NCBI GenBank assembly: GCA_965279135.1
Contig: OZ257133.1
Span: forward strand, 1,488,001 to 1,552,000
Origin: Croceimicrobium sp965279135
GTDB lineage: Bacteria; Bacteroidota; Bacteroidia; Flavobacteriales; Schleiferiaceae
DNA: 64,000 nucleotides
Direction of reading: 5' to 3'
A program made the position numbers and the translations under genes. Positions within the stretch are counted from its first letter, which is position 1, and every line of letters starts with the position of its first letter. Of this stretch, positions 33,055 to 42,160 are shown piece after piece. The notes beneath the pieces were generated by a model, which did not search any database, was not told the origin of the DNA, and saw only the letters and a list, made by a program, of their open reading frames with translations.

Positions 33055-33951
33055 TTGCTAGTTGCTTGTTTTGCAAATTGCGCCTTCAAATTTTTTCATT
33101 TGAATCCCGAAGCGGTTCCCAGTTTTAAAATCCCAAAAATCATTAGGCAAACTGCCCGGTTCCTGAACGCAATAAGCGTTAGGTGGGCTACAAAGTTTGC
33201 CCTGAGCCTTTTTTTCAAGCCACTAAAGTTTCCTATACCTGAACGCGAAAAGTCCATGCGACTTAAGGCAAAACGCCATGAACTACTCACCAGGAATGCG
33301 AGTGAATTTTTAGTTTTTGAATTAAAAGCAGATGGGCCAAAAGTGCTTATGATTCATGGCTGGAGTGGCAGGGCCAGTCAGTTTCACAAGATTGCTGAAC
33401 ATCTACACGCCCATGGATATCACATCTTCTCCATTGAAGCACCGGAACATGGCGAACTGCTAGGTGCCTCCACCCACATGCTCAATTTTGTTGATGCCGT
33501 AGAAGAAACCGCCCTTCGTTTTGGACAAATTGACCTTGCTATTGGACATAGCCTGGGTGGAATGGCGCTATTTAATGTGCTGGGTCGAAATCAGTGGTTT
33601 GAGAAAATGGTGATTATTGGCTCACCGGCAAACATTCCCAATGTAGTTGGAGATTTCTGCGAGAAGATTGAACTCGACGATAAAGTAGCCAAGGGAATAA
33701 TCCGTTACATTGAAAATCGTTTCAATCTTAAGGCGGAAGAAGCTTCATCTGACTATCTGTGTCAATTATACCGACCAGAAGGCCTAATCATCCACGATGT
33801 TTATGATCAGGATGTCCCGGTTGAAAATGCTCGTATCATGCATCAGAAATGGAGAGGCTCTCGCTATTTGGAAACGGAAGGCCTGGGACATCGCAAAGTT
33901 CTCCGTGATCAGAAAGTGCTGGATGCGATTTATGATTTCTTTAAGAACTAA
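33055..33951 (+). CDS. Alpha/beta hydrolase
   Basis: A serine hydrolase with MIHGWSGRASQFHKIAEHL (oxyanion-hole strand and turn), IGHSLGGMALF (nucleophile elbow), DVYDQDVPVENA (acid) and GLGHRKVL (histidine) in the usual order. These give a complete triad for an esterase/lipase-like enzyme of unknown substrate. The N-terminus before residue ~75 has an amphipathic run FLNAISVRWATKFALSLFFK that may bind membranes. The start is uncertain: TTG at 33055 is the first possible and TTG at 33100 another; no ATG occurs before 33256. Confidence 0.75.
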   Translation: MLVACFANCAFKFFHLNPEAVPSFKIPKIIRQTARFLNAISVRWATKFALSLFFKPLKFPIPEREKSMRLKAKRHELLTRNASEFLVFELKADGPKVLMIHGWSGRASQFHKIAEHLHAHGYHIFSIEAPEHGELLGASTHMLNFVDAVEETALRFGQIDLAIGHSLGGMALFNVLGRNQWFEKMVIIGSPANIPNVVGDFCEKIELDDKVAKGIIRYIENRFNLKAEEASSDYLCQLYRPEGLIIHDVYDQDVPVENARIMHQKWRGSRYLETEGLGHRKVLRDQKVLDAIYDFFKN

Positions 33952-33986
33952 TGCACCCCACTCCTCGTATTTAGTAAAAAGAATTT

Positions 33987-34496
33987 ATGAGAACTCTATT
34001 TGCGTCCCTATGTTTAATTTTCTTGTCAGTGGCTTGTGCCGGACAGGAAAGCCGTTCTAAAGATGATCAAGCGATGAAAGCGAAAATACAGAAAACCGAT
34101 GCGGAGTGGAAACAGCAGCTCAGCCCCGATGAATACTATATCCTCCGTGAGGCGGGAACTGAACGTCCATTCACTGGAAAGTACAATCTACATTTCGAAA
34201 AAGGAGACTATCGCTGTGCGGCTTGTGATGCTGTTCTGTTTAGTAGTGATTCCAAGTTTGAATCGCACTGCGGATGGCCAAGCTTCGATAATGTTTCGGA
34301 TAATGAAGCGATTATTGAAAGAGAAGATCGCAGTTTCGGTATGGTGAGAACTGAAGTCCTTTGTGCCAATTGCGGCGGACATCTTGGTCATGTTTTTAAT
34401 GACGGTCCCACCGAAACCGGAATGCGTTACTGTATTAACTCCGTAGCCCTGGACTTTGATTCTAAAAAATCAGAGGACGAAGATTCTGACAAATAG
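33987..34496 (+). CDS. msrB: Peptide-methionine (R)-S-oxide reductase, lipoprotein form
   Basis: A 169-residue protein with lipobox SVACAGQ after a short hydrophobic N-terminus, so it is a predicted lipoprotein. The MsrB domain is complete: AEWKQQLSPDEYYILREAGTE, zinc pairs CAAC (residue ~72) and CANC (~123), GWPSFDN, GHLGHVFNDGP and the catalytic Cys in RYCINSVALDF. It reduces methionine-R-sulfoxide in proteins, here most likely in the periplasm. It starts 35 bases after the hydrolase and 15 before trmD, and so may share a transcript with trmD. Confidence 0.93.
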   Translation: MRTLFASLCLIFLSVACAGQESRSKDDQAMKAKIQKTDAEWKQQLSPDEYYILREAGTERPFTGKYNLHFEKGDYRCAACDAVLFSSDSKFESHCGWPSFDNVSDNEAIIEREDRSFGMVRTEVLCANCGGHLGHVFNDGPTETGMRYCINSVALDFDSKKSEDEDSDK

Positions 34497-34511
34497 CCCT
34501 TATTTTGCTTT

Positions 34512-35207
34512 ATGCGAATTGATATAATAAGTGCACAACCTTCACTTATGGAAAGTGCATTTGCCCATTCCATATTGAAGAGAGCCCAAAACAAAGGTTT
34601 GGTTGAAGTGCATTTGCATAATCTCAAAGATTATGGCTTGGGTAAGCACAGTCAAATTGACGATTATCAATTCGGTGGAGGTGCGGGAATGGTGATGATG
34701 GTAGAACCCATCCTCAAGCTCATTAACGACTTACAATCTGAACGTAAATATGACGAACTGATCTATATGACCCCGGATGGTGATCTATTCGATCAAAAAA
34801 CTGCGAATCAGTTAAGCCTTAAGGAAAATCTAATCCTGCTCTGTGGTCATTATAAGGGAGTAGATCAAAGAATCCGCGATCACTTGATTACTAAAGAGAT
34901 CTCGATTGGCAGTTATGTTTTAAGTGGCGGAGAGCTTGCTGCCGCTGTTGTGAGCGATGCCATTATCCGCTTATTACCCGGGGTCTTAAATGACGAGTCT
35001 TCCGCATTGTCTGATTCTTTTCAAGACGACCTCCTTGCGCCTCCGGTATATACGCGTCCTGCCGAGATAAATGGCTGGAAGGTTCCCGATATTCTCACTA
35101 GTGGGAATTTTCCTGAAATCGAAGCCTGGCGGGAAGCTAAGGCTCTGGAAATCACTAGAGAAAAAAGACCCGACCTTTTAGGTGATGATCTTTTGTTAGA
35201 TGATTGA
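34512..35207 (+). CDS. trmD: tRNA (guanine37-N1)-methyltransferase
   Basis: A 231-residue SPOUT methyltransferase: MRIDIISAQPSLMESAFAHS, DYGLGKHSQIDDYQFGGGAG, ILLCGHYKGVDQRI (SAM-binding deep knot), SIGSYVLSGGELAA (knot) and the C-terminal domain with SFQDDLLAPPVYTRPAEINGW. It methylates G37 next to the anticodon, which prevents frameshifting. The gene precedes rplS as in many bacteria; rimM is not present upstream here. Confidence 0.96.
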   Translation: MRIDIISAQPSLMESAFAHSILKRAQNKGLVEVHLHNLKDYGLGKHSQIDDYQFGGGAGMVMMVEPILKLINDLQSERKYDELIYMTPDGDLFDQKTANQLSLKENLILLCGHYKGVDQRIRDHLITKEISIGSYVLSGGELAAAVVSDAIIRLLPGVLNDESSALSDSFQDDLLAPPVYTRPAEINGWKVPDILTSGNFPEIEAWREAKALEITREKRPDLLGDDLLLDD

Positions 35208-35222
35208 TTTATCGTAATATTG
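35192..35222 (+). promoter_or_regulatory. Promoter of rplS
   Basis: TTTG (35192-35195), a 19-base spacer and TAATATTG (35215-35222, one mismatch from TAnnTTTG) lie across the end of trmD. This would give rplS its own transcript with a leader of about 78 bases. Confidence 0.55.
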
Positions 35223-35305
35223 CAGCCCCAAATTGGGAATGAGATAGTTAACCTCTGGCAAAAATTGTGAATGTTGTCTGTCCTAAACAAAAAACATTTT
35301 TTGAA

Positions 35306-35656
35306 ATGGATCATTTGATCAAGTACGTTCAGGAAGAGTTTACCAGCAAGAATGAATTTCCTGAATTCGCCGCAGGTGATACAATCACTGTTTACTATAA
35401 AATTAAGGAAGGAAACAAGGAGCGTATCCAGTTCTTCCGTGGTGTAGTACTACAACGTCGCGGGAGCGGAAGTACCGAAACCTTTACTATTCGCAAAATG
35501 AGCGGTAGTATCGGTGTAGAGCGTATCTTCCCGGTTAACCTACCTGCAATTGATAAAATCGAAGTGAACAAGCGTGGTAAAGTACGTCGTGCACGTATCT
35601 TTTATCAACGTGAACGTACTGGTAAGGCCGCACGAATTAAAGAAAGAAGAATGTAG
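35306..35656 (+). CDS. rplS: 50S ribosomal protein L19
   Basis: A 116-residue protein with MDHLIKYVQEEFTS, FAAGDTITVYYKIKEGNKER, VQQR-type VVLQRRGSGSTETFTIRK and RVFP-like RIFPVNLPAIDKIEV, then RVRRAR-like basic C-terminus, the L19 pattern throughout. L19 sits at the interface of the 30S and 50S subunits. The start is the ATG at 35306, because it gives the universal MxxLIxxV beginning. The longer frame from 35267 adds 13 unrelated residues. Confidence 0.96.
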   Translation: MDHLIKYVQEEFTSKNEFPEFAAGDTITVYYKIKEGNKERIQFFRGVVLQRRGSGSTETFTIRKMSGSIGVERIFPVNLPAIDKIEVNKRGKVRRARIFYQRERTGKAARIKERRM

Positions 35657-35677
35657 CCTTTACTTCTGGATAATATC

Positions 35678-35706
35678 AAAGCCGCTCTTTTGTAGCGGCT
35701 TTTTTT
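35678..35706 (+). terminator. Terminator of rplS
   Basis: AAAGCCGCT/AGCGGCTTT stem (35678-35686, 35693-35701) with a short CTTTTG-type loop and a run of T. It follows the rplS stop by about 20 bases. Confidence 0.9.
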
Positions 35707-35982
35707 ATGTCCCTCTCCATGCTAAAAGAACGTCGCCCCAGAGGCTTTAAAATATTAGATCGTCACAAGAAACCCAAGAAGAGCATTTGCCTTTTTGCTC
35801 GCAATGGCTCTAGATATGTGGTGCTAATTAATTATTACTTTCTTGGAGTTTGTCTGAAAAGTAGACAGTACGAATTCAATAATATTGAATTGGCAAAAGC
35901 CACATTTAATAGATTGAAAAAGGAAAAAGATCCCGAGAAACTTAGCGCGCCGTTATTACGAAAACAGTCCGTCGGTTTTTAG
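35707..35982 (+). CDS. Small basic hypothetical protein
   Basis: A 91-residue frame whose ATG directly follows the rplS terminator's T run. The sequence is Lys/Arg-rich and looks protein-like: LFARNGSRYVVLINYYFLGV and FNNIELAKATFNRLKKEKDP suggest a strand-strand-helix module. I cannot place it in a family. Its last 41 bases overlap the 3' end of the convergent OmpA-domain gene. It could be real or a chance frame. Confidence 0.42.
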   Translation: MSLSMLKERRPRGFKILDRHKKPKKSICLFARNGSRYVVLINYYFLGVCLKSRQYEFNNIELAKATFNRLKKEKDPEKLSAPLLRKQSVGF

Positions 35983-37915
35983 CTCTACCCTCCTCATCGT
36001 TATTGTCGGCTATAGGCTTTTTCTCGCCGTATCCATGCCACTCCAGTCGATTTGCCGGAATACCGATGCTAATTGCATATTGATATACCGCTTTAGCCCG
36101 ATTGCGAGAAAGATTCAAATTACTCTGATCATCACCTACATTGTCAGTATGCCCCTGAATATCGGCTTTTAAACGGTCATTTTCTTCCATAAAAAGGGCA
36201 AACTCCTCTATTATGCTCCTGGCAGCTGTGTTCAAATCCCAGGAATTTGAAGCAAACTGAATATCATTGAGAGTGTACTCTTTGCCAATCTCCATGGAAG
36301 ACAGTTGCAAATCGGCCTGAACGGTGGGCTTCAATTCCATTTCTTTCGAGGATAGATATCGCGAGCTAAAGGCTGCTCCCTTCTTCTCCACTTTTACAAT
36401 GTAATCCGCCGCTTCGCTTTTGGTAATCACCTTGGCAAATGCTCCGGTCTGCTGATCTACCTTAATTTCGGAAAACTCTTTGGTACTTAGATTCTTAATT
36501 TTAACCTTGGCATCTCTAAAATCCTCGCCTTCAGATGCTTCAAGGGTTCCTTGTACCAGGAAAACTTCTTCCGGACGAGCGTCTTCAGGCATTTCAAACT
36601 GATACAAATCCCAACCTGTATTTGCGCGGAGCGTATTGCTACTAAAATATCCGGTCTTTCCATCCAGGCTTACAAATAGGCCTAGATCATCTTTCTCCCC
36701 ATTAATCGGATATCCAATGTTACTTGGTGCCTGCCAGGAAGTATCTACCATTCTTGAAAAGAAAATGTCAAATCCTCCCAGTCCGGGATGACCATTACTA
36801 GTGAAGTATAGGGTCTGAGAATCGCTATGGATAAAGGGCGATTTTTCATCGTAGCGGGTATTAATGCGTCCATCCAGCATTCGAGGGGCAGACCAATCAC
36901 CATCCTCCTTGCGTTTGCATCGATAAATATCCAAACCACCAATCCCACCTTTTCGATCAGATGTAAAATAGAGCCATTCTCCACTGGCAGTTACGGAAAC
37001 CTGAGATTCCCAACTGTCGTTTCTATTAATGTGATCTCCAACAGATCTAGGTGTAGACCAGTATCCATAGGCATCAATTTCTGAGTAGTAGATATCACAG
37101 TTTTTATACCCATCGATATCCTCGCATACGGTAAAATACAGTTCCGTATTATCGGCAGTAATACTAGGACCACCCTCATTATAACTACTGTTAAAGGGGC
37201 TAGGTAGGGGAGCACCTTGCTCAAAATCGCCAGTCTCCTTTCTTTGTGAAACGCAAAATTCCTCCACCATTCTGGTTATGGCCGCCGGGCCAGATTTTCG
37301 ATCCCTCTTACGCGCTCTCCGGGTAAAATATAAGGTCTGCTGATCAGGAGAAATCGTGGCTAAATATTCATCCGCTTCTGTACTTAATCTTTGAACCGGT
37401 TTTGGATCAAAGGCCACTGCATTGCCAAAAAGCTTCTGCTTCTTTTTTGCTTCCTCAAGTGCCGCTTTGGCTTCTTTATCATAACCGAAATCTCTTTCCG
37501 GATTAGCGAGAAACCGCTCTATTAATGGAATCGCTTTGTCCAATTTGTTTTGCTCCATGTACATTACTCCAAGGAAGTAGGCAATTTCAGCCTTATAGTT
37601 TGGACATACTTCCATCAGCTTAGACCAAAGAAACTGGGCCTTACGAATCTCACCCTGTCGAACTTTCAACTCACCAAGGAGATAAAGGCCATGCGCATAT
37701 TCCGCATTAAAACGCAATGCCTTTTCAAGATAACGCTCTACCTCCCTATAATTCTTTTGATTCCAGGCGCGCTGAGCCTTAGGCAATTGGTTACTCACTA
37801 GTTCTTCTACTTCCTGATCGCATTCCCCCAATTCCGGAGACTGAGCAGTTAACCAGATTGGGCTAATCGCCAGGCATAGCAGGATAACTCTAAACTTGAG
37901 CTTTAGCTCTGGCAT
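35942..37915 (-). CDS. TPR / WD40-like / CRD / OmpA protein (PorE-like)
   Basis: A 657-residue exported protein. It has a signal peptide (VILLCLAISPIWLTAQ), TPRs at about residues 35-140, a PD40 beta-propeller at about 170-430 (ATISPDQQTLYFTRR, GEWLYFTSDRKGGIGGLDIY, TLYFTSNGHPGLGGFDIFFS), a carboxypeptidase-regulatory-like domain (~440-530), and an OmpA C-terminal peptidoglycan-binding domain with IQGHTDNVGDDQSNLNLSRN. The same four-domain order is known for PorE, a T9SS component that anchors the machine to peptidoglycan. Bacteroidota carry several paralogues, so the exact role is open. The start at ATG 37915 overlaps the AsmA gene by 26 bases; the TTG at 37924 is an alternative. Confidence 0.85.
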   Translation of the reverse strand: MPELKLKFRVILLCLAISPIWLTAQSPELGECDQEVEELVSNQLPKAQRAWNQKNYREVERYLEKALRFNAEYAHGLYLLGELKVRQGEIRKAQFLWSKLMEVCPNYKAEIAYFLGVMYMEQNKLDKAIPLIERFLANPERDFGYDKEAKAALEEAKKKQKLFGNAVAFDPKPVQRLSTEADEYLATISPDQQTLYFTRRARKRDRKSGPAAITRMVEEFCVSQRKETGDFEQGAPLPSPFNSSYNEGGPSITADNTELYFTVCEDIDGYKNCDIYYSEIDAYGYWSTPRSVGDHINRNDSWESQVSVTASGEWLYFTSDRKGGIGGLDIYRCKRKEDGDWSAPRMLDGRINTRYDEKSPFIHSDSQTLYFTSNGHPGLGGFDIFFSRMVDTSWQAPSNIGYPINGEKDDLGLFVSLDGKTGYFSSNTLRANTGWDLYQFEMPEDARPEEVFLVQGTLEASEGEDFRDAKVKIKNLSTKEFSEIKVDQQTGAFAKVITKSEAADYIVKVEKKGAAFSSRYLSSKEMELKPTVQADLQLSSMEIGKEYTLNDIQFASNSWDLNTAARSIIEEFALFMEENDRLKADIQGHTDNVGDDQSNLNLSRNRAKAVYQYAISIGIPANRLEWHGYGEKKPIADNNDEEGRAKNRRTVFVITAR

Positions 37916-40697
37916 CCTCCACAAGTTTTTGTTTTTGCTTCTCGGCCGCTTTAACTAGATCATCCGCTTGTTTGGCAGCTTCATCTTCCAGTTTCTGAGC
38001 CTTTTCATTAGCCTCTTTGCGGGTTCTGTCTGCCAAAGGTTTGGCGGCAGCTTTCTTTAAGGGATTAGATCCGGCTTCATCAAGAATTTTTTGGGCAGCA
38101 TCTTCACCTTCCTTCCGTAGTCGATCCGCTTGTTTTTTGGCTTCCCCTTTAATACGATCACCATTGGCCCTTGCCTCAGCAATTAGCTTATCACCTTGTG
38201 CTTCAGCCGCTTTAACCATTTGATCAAGTTTAGCATTTACATCTTCCTTAACCTTTGTTTTAGCGTCATCAACTACTTGATTTATCTTCTCCTTAATATC
38301 CGCAGTGAGCTGCTGCTTTAAATCTCCTAGCGATGGACGCACTTCAGGATCAGTAGCAGTGCCACCGATTGCAACGGTCATCGGAATTGCTCCGGAGCTT
38401 AAACTTCTAAACTGACTTAAATACTTATCAGCTTTTAAACTGGACAGGGGCAGATCGGTGGTAAGGTTAAAATCCAAATCCTGCGCTAGACTCATATTTC
38501 CTCCTAACTCCGCCTTTTGGCCGGCAAGTTTGAAGTCAAATGGTTTTACTTCAATCAAGCCGTTTTCAATAGTAAACTCTAAATCCACATCGGATACCCC
38601 AATGTTTTGGTAGTCTGGATTATTAAGGAATGTGGCTAATTGACTGAATACCTTACCTCCTACCTGAACGGTGCGTGTGTTTAATACTCCCGAAGCATTT
38701 ACCGAATTAAGGTCAGGACTCATATCATTGCCCAATTCAGTAGTCATATCCAATCCCATATTGTAGCTGCCCTCCATATTTTGCATTACGGGTGCCATCT
38801 GTTTTACAAAATCCAGCGATTCGTAACTCTCTTTAAAGGAGAAGTTGCGTATCATAAAGTCGAAATCAGCTATGGGTTGAGGAGGAGTTGAATTATAGGC
38901 TCCATTAATAGTTAGGCTGCCTCCCAAGAGATCCATTTTTACATTCTCGAGGTTTGCACTTCCATTGTTTAAGGTGATTGCTCCACCAAGATTTGCAATC
39001 TCAATTTGATCATACAATAGAGAATCTACTTTGGCTAACAACTTAAAATCAATGTTTTGCGGCAGTCGCACTACAGATTCACTGCTACTATCGGTAGCAG
39101 CATCTGTTTCTTCTGAACCTGCTTCACTCTCCTCACCCGCTAGTGCCAACAAATCTAATCTAGGGCTGTAGAAATCGAATTCTCCTTTTAATAGATCACC
39201 ACGCAAAACATAGGCGATTATATTGTCTAGAGATCCTTCCATTTCCATCGTCTGACCCTCGTACTTGATTACTGTTGGTCCAAGCTTGGCAGATTGCGGA
39301 CTCATACTTAATTCGGATTGAAAAACCTCTACGTCCATTCCAAGGCTATCTCCCCCAAATACCAACCCAGCAGCTTTTATATATCCTGAAGCCTTCAAAT
39401 CTTCATATTGCTCATTATCAATCATGGACATACGGCCGGAAGTCGCCAGGTCCATATCAATTGCCCCTTTTAAATCATATCCATTCATAGGAACCACTGC
39501 CAAAATATCTTCAAGTTTAGCTTGGGCCCTAGCCATAAAGTCAAATTCGGGATCATTTAATGGATCTTGAAGTCTAAAAGTTGAATGAATCTCGCTACCG
39601 GCTATTTTAGCGTCCATTCGGCTAAGATTTACCAGCATATTGCCAAGGTTTCTGCTCTTATTTACCACTTCCAAATCCACATTTACATCTTCAACCGTTG
39701 AGGGTAGATCCGGATATTTGAAGAATCCTTCACGAACCATCAGGTTCAGATTGAAGCTGGGGTATATATCATTGATGTAGATACCCTGAACCAAACCATT
39801 AAGCCTGAACTCACCCCTGGTTTCCAGTTGATCAAACTCTTGATAATAAATTGCTGGTATTAAGGATATTAAACTTTTAAAGCTGTTATCCGGACTGGAG
39901 AACCTTAAATCCATGCTGATCCGTTCATCCGGCATGGCGAGCATACCTTCAAAATTGAGTTGCAGTCCATTAAGAGCTACAGAGTTTTCCCCAAAGGTGA
40001 AACTGAATTTCTCCTGATTGAGCTCCATATCGAAATCAGAAAGCAAATGCACTCTGTTCAAATACTTTACGCCATCCATCACGAAGTCCATAGATTGTGC
40101 CTCAGTTTGAGTCTGCAGATCTACAATATTCTCACTTAGATCACCCGATCCGCTATGCTCCAGGCCTTGCATTTTGAAATCGATGTTTCCCTGGCGATCT
40201 TCATATCTAAGATTAACATCGCTAAACTTCCACCCTTTTAATGCTACACTGAAGGCCGAACCGGTTTCAGTGGATTCAACAGATTCCTCAGCGCTACTGT
40301 CAACCTTTGCAATATCAAAGTTGGCACTTCCATCTTCTAAGATTAAAATATGCAGGTTTACTCCCTGAACATTGATCTTCTCTACGCTATATCGATCACC
40401 ACTTATTACCGACATTAAGTCTATCGAAAGACCAAAATCTTCTACGGAAACCAGCTCCTGTCCTTCAAACTCCTCAATTCCGGTTATTCGCATGCCTTCC
40501 ATGCTGAATCCGAAATATGGGAAGGTTGATATTAGGGAGACATCAACATCCTCAAAATCCAGTTTAGCATTTAAGTTGGCATTAGCTTCTTGTTTAATGC
40601 GCTCCACTATTGAGTCTTTAAAGACTATAGGTAGTATAAAAGCACTGGCTAAAAGGAGTACGACAAGGAAAAAGAGAAAGCGAAAAATTCTTTTCAT
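37890..40697 (-). CDS. AsmA-family protein with a C-terminal coiled-coil tail
   Basis: A 935-residue protein with an N-terminal membrane helix (FLFFLVVLLLASAFILPIVF), the AsmA N-terminal domain (ANLNAKLDFEDVDVSLISTFP), and a long repeating beta-groove (FKLAGQKAELGGNM at the AsmA C-terminal domain near residue 725). From about residue 795 the tail is pure charged coiled coil rich in Ala, Lys, Glu and Asp (VDDAKTKVKEDVNAKLDQM, AEAQGDKLIAEARANGDRIK). AsmA/TamB-like proteins bridge the periplasm for phospholipid transport. The extra tail is unusual for plain AsmA proteins. The gene is 12 bases after a DAACS transporter and overlaps the PorE-like gene. Confidence 0.85.
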   Translation of the reverse strand: MKRIFRFLFFLVVLLLASAFILPIVFKDSIVERIKQEANANLNAKLDFEDVDVSLISTFPYFGFSMEGMRITGIEEFEGQELVSVEDFGLSIDLMSVISGDRYSVEKINVQGVNLHILILEDGSANFDIAKVDSSAEESVESTETGSAFSVALKGWKFSDVNLRYEDRQGNIDFKMQGLEHSGSGDLSENIVDLQTQTEAQSMDFVMDGVKYLNRVHLLSDFDMELNQEKFSFTFGENSVALNGLQLNFEGMLAMPDERISMDLRFSSPDNSFKSLISLIPAIYYQEFDQLETRGEFRLNGLVQGIYINDIYPSFNLNLMVREGFFKYPDLPSTVEDVNVDLEVVNKSRNLGNMLVNLSRMDAKIAGSEIHSTFRLQDPLNDPEFDFMARAQAKLEDILAVVPMNGYDLKGAIDMDLATSGRMSMIDNEQYEDLKASGYIKAAGLVFGGDSLGMDVEVFQSELSMSPQSAKLGPTVIKYEGQTMEMEGSLDNIIAYVLRGDLLKGEFDFYSPRLDLLALAGEESEAGSEETDAATDSSSESVVRLPQNIDFKLLAKVDSLLYDQIEIANLGGAITLNNGSANLENVKMDLLGGSLTINGAYNSTPPQPIADFDFMIRNFSFKESYESLDFVKQMAPVMQNMEGSYNMGLDMTTELGNDMSPDLNSVNASGVLNTRTVQVGGKVFSQLATFLNNPDYQNIGVSDVDLEFTIENGLIEVKPFDFKLAGQKAELGGNMSLAQDLDFNLTTDLPLSSLKADKYLSQFRSLSSGAIPMTVAIGGTATDPEVRPSLGDLKQQLTADIKEKINQVVDDAKTKVKEDVNAKLDQMVKAAEAQGDKLIAEARANGDRIKGEAKKQADRLRKEGEDAAQKILDEAGSNPLKKAAAKPLADRTRKEANEKAQKLEDEAAKQADDLVKAAEKQKQKLVEDARAKAQV

Positions 40698-40709
40698 TGG
40701 GGGTATCTG

Positions 40710-42158
40710 TTAGTCGTTAACGTCAGGTTCGAAAGTATCGTCTGTATTGTAATTCCTGGGGTAATTGAGTAGCTTCTCACGAAATGCAATAACCGAACTT
40801 ACGGTAGCATCTCCGGTAACATTCACTACCGTTCTGCACATATCCAAGGGTCGATCGACCGGCAAAATAATGGCGATCCAGGCAGGATTTAAACCTACCG
40901 ACTGAAGAACAATAATTAGCATCACTAAACCCGCACTAGGAACTGCCGCCGAGCCAATTGAAGCCAGGGTTGCGGTTAAGACAATCGTTAACTGTTGAGC
41001 AATACTAAGGTCAATAAGATGGAATTGGGCTAAGAATACCACTGCTACAGCTTGATAGAGACTGGTGCCATCCATATTCACCGTTGCCCCAATGGGAAGG
41101 ACAAAACTGGTAATCTTCTTGTCAACACCCAGGTTATCCTCAACGCATTCCATCGTTACCGGTAAAGTAGCCGCTGAAGAAGAGGTAGAAAATGCTAAAG
41201 TTTGAGCCGGACTCATTGCTTTGAAAAATCCCTGATAAGGAATAATTCTCACCAGAAGTTTCAGGAGTAAGGGGTAGAATACAGCGACCATAAAGAACAA
41301 TCCCAGCACTACAGTAACGGAATACCATCCAAGTCCTTTGAAAATGTCAATAACCTTAGAGACATCATCTCCGGCCATTTTACTTATAGTTCCAGCTAAA
41401 AGTGCAAATACGAAGAAAGGGGCTGCCTGCATGATGATATCTACCATCTTTAAAAACACCTCCATTATTCCATTCACAAATTTTACAACCGGCTCACTCT
41501 TATCCTTAGGAATAAAAAGGAGACTAATACCAAAAAAGAGGGCAAAGAAGATCACCTGCAGCATTAAACCATTATCGCCCAGAGAAATGAAAATATTAGA
41601 CGGAATAATATCCACCAGGGGCTGCAAGGGGCCAGCTTCCTTAGCTACTTCCGCCATTTCCATCTTAGCCAGGATCTCAGGATCCACCACCTTATTGGCC
41701 TCTGCTTCTGCAACTACAGCGATACGATCAGCATATTGAGGATCGCTAAGGATTCGCATGTCATCTTTAATTGGTACACCGTATTCTCCGGCCCAAAGCT
41801 CGTAGCTAATGCGGTTATCTATTCGGGTACTTTCCTCGACTAATTTTCCCGGACTCACTGAATTAACCAAGACCAAACCAAGACTAACTGCTGTAAGAGT
41901 GGTTAGGAAATAGAAAATCAGAGTTCGGATTCCCAAACGGCCTAAACTGGATGGGTCGCCTAAACCGGTTACTCCAGAAATGATACTAAACAGCACCAAC
42001 GGTACTGCAATCAGTTTTAAAAGATTGATGAAGATTACCCCAAATGGATCGATATATTTTAATGTGAACTCACTGAATCCCAGGATACTGCTCAATATGG
42101 CCCAAACCACACCTAAGGCCAGACTGATGAGGATTTTCCAGTGTAGGGCTAACTTCAT
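40710..42158 (-). CDS. Dicarboxylate/amino acid:cation symporter (DAACS)
   Basis: A 482-residue membrane protein with eight helices and the two re-entrant hairpins of GltPh-type carriers: AFSTSSSAATLPVTMECVED (HP1 serine motif), GATVNMDGTSLYQAVAVVFLAQ (helix 7 NMDGT) and IGSAAVPSAGLVMLIIVLQSVG (HP2). DRPLDMCRTVVNVTGDA carries the substrate-binding Asp/Asn/Arg set. It has a longer than usual loop of ~60 residues between helices 3 and 4 (about 110-180). It likely takes up glutamate, aspartate or C4-dicarboxylates with sodium or protons. Only two bases separate it from aroC. Confidence 0.9.
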   Translation of the reverse strand: MKLALHWKILISLALGVVWAILSSILGFSEFTLKYIDPFGVIFINLLKLIAVPLVLFSIISGVTGLGDPSSLGRLGIRTLIFYFLTTLTAVSLGLVLVNSVSPGKLVEESTRIDNRISYELWAGEYGVPIKDDMRILSDPQYADRIAVVAEAEANKVVDPEILAKMEMAEVAKEAGPLQPLVDIIPSNIFISLGDNGLMLQVIFFALFFGISLLFIPKDKSEPVVKFVNGIMEVFLKMVDIIMQAAPFFVFALLAGTISKMAGDDVSKVIDIFKGLGWYSVTVVLGLFFMVAVFYPLLLKLLVRIIPYQGFFKAMSPAQTLAFSTSSSAATLPVTMECVEDNLGVDKKITSFVLPIGATVNMDGTSLYQAVAVVFLAQFHLIDLSIAQQLTIVLTATLASIGSAAVPSAGLVMLIIVLQSVGLNPAWIAIILPVDRPLDMCRTVVNVTGDATVSSVIAFREKLLNYPRNYNTDDTFEPDVND

Positions 42159-42160
42159 AT

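Noticed and set aside
38017..38223. Frames opposite the AsmA tail and within other large genes
   Set aside because: Low-complexity reverse translations of the coiled coil or of coding DNA; no start context or domain.
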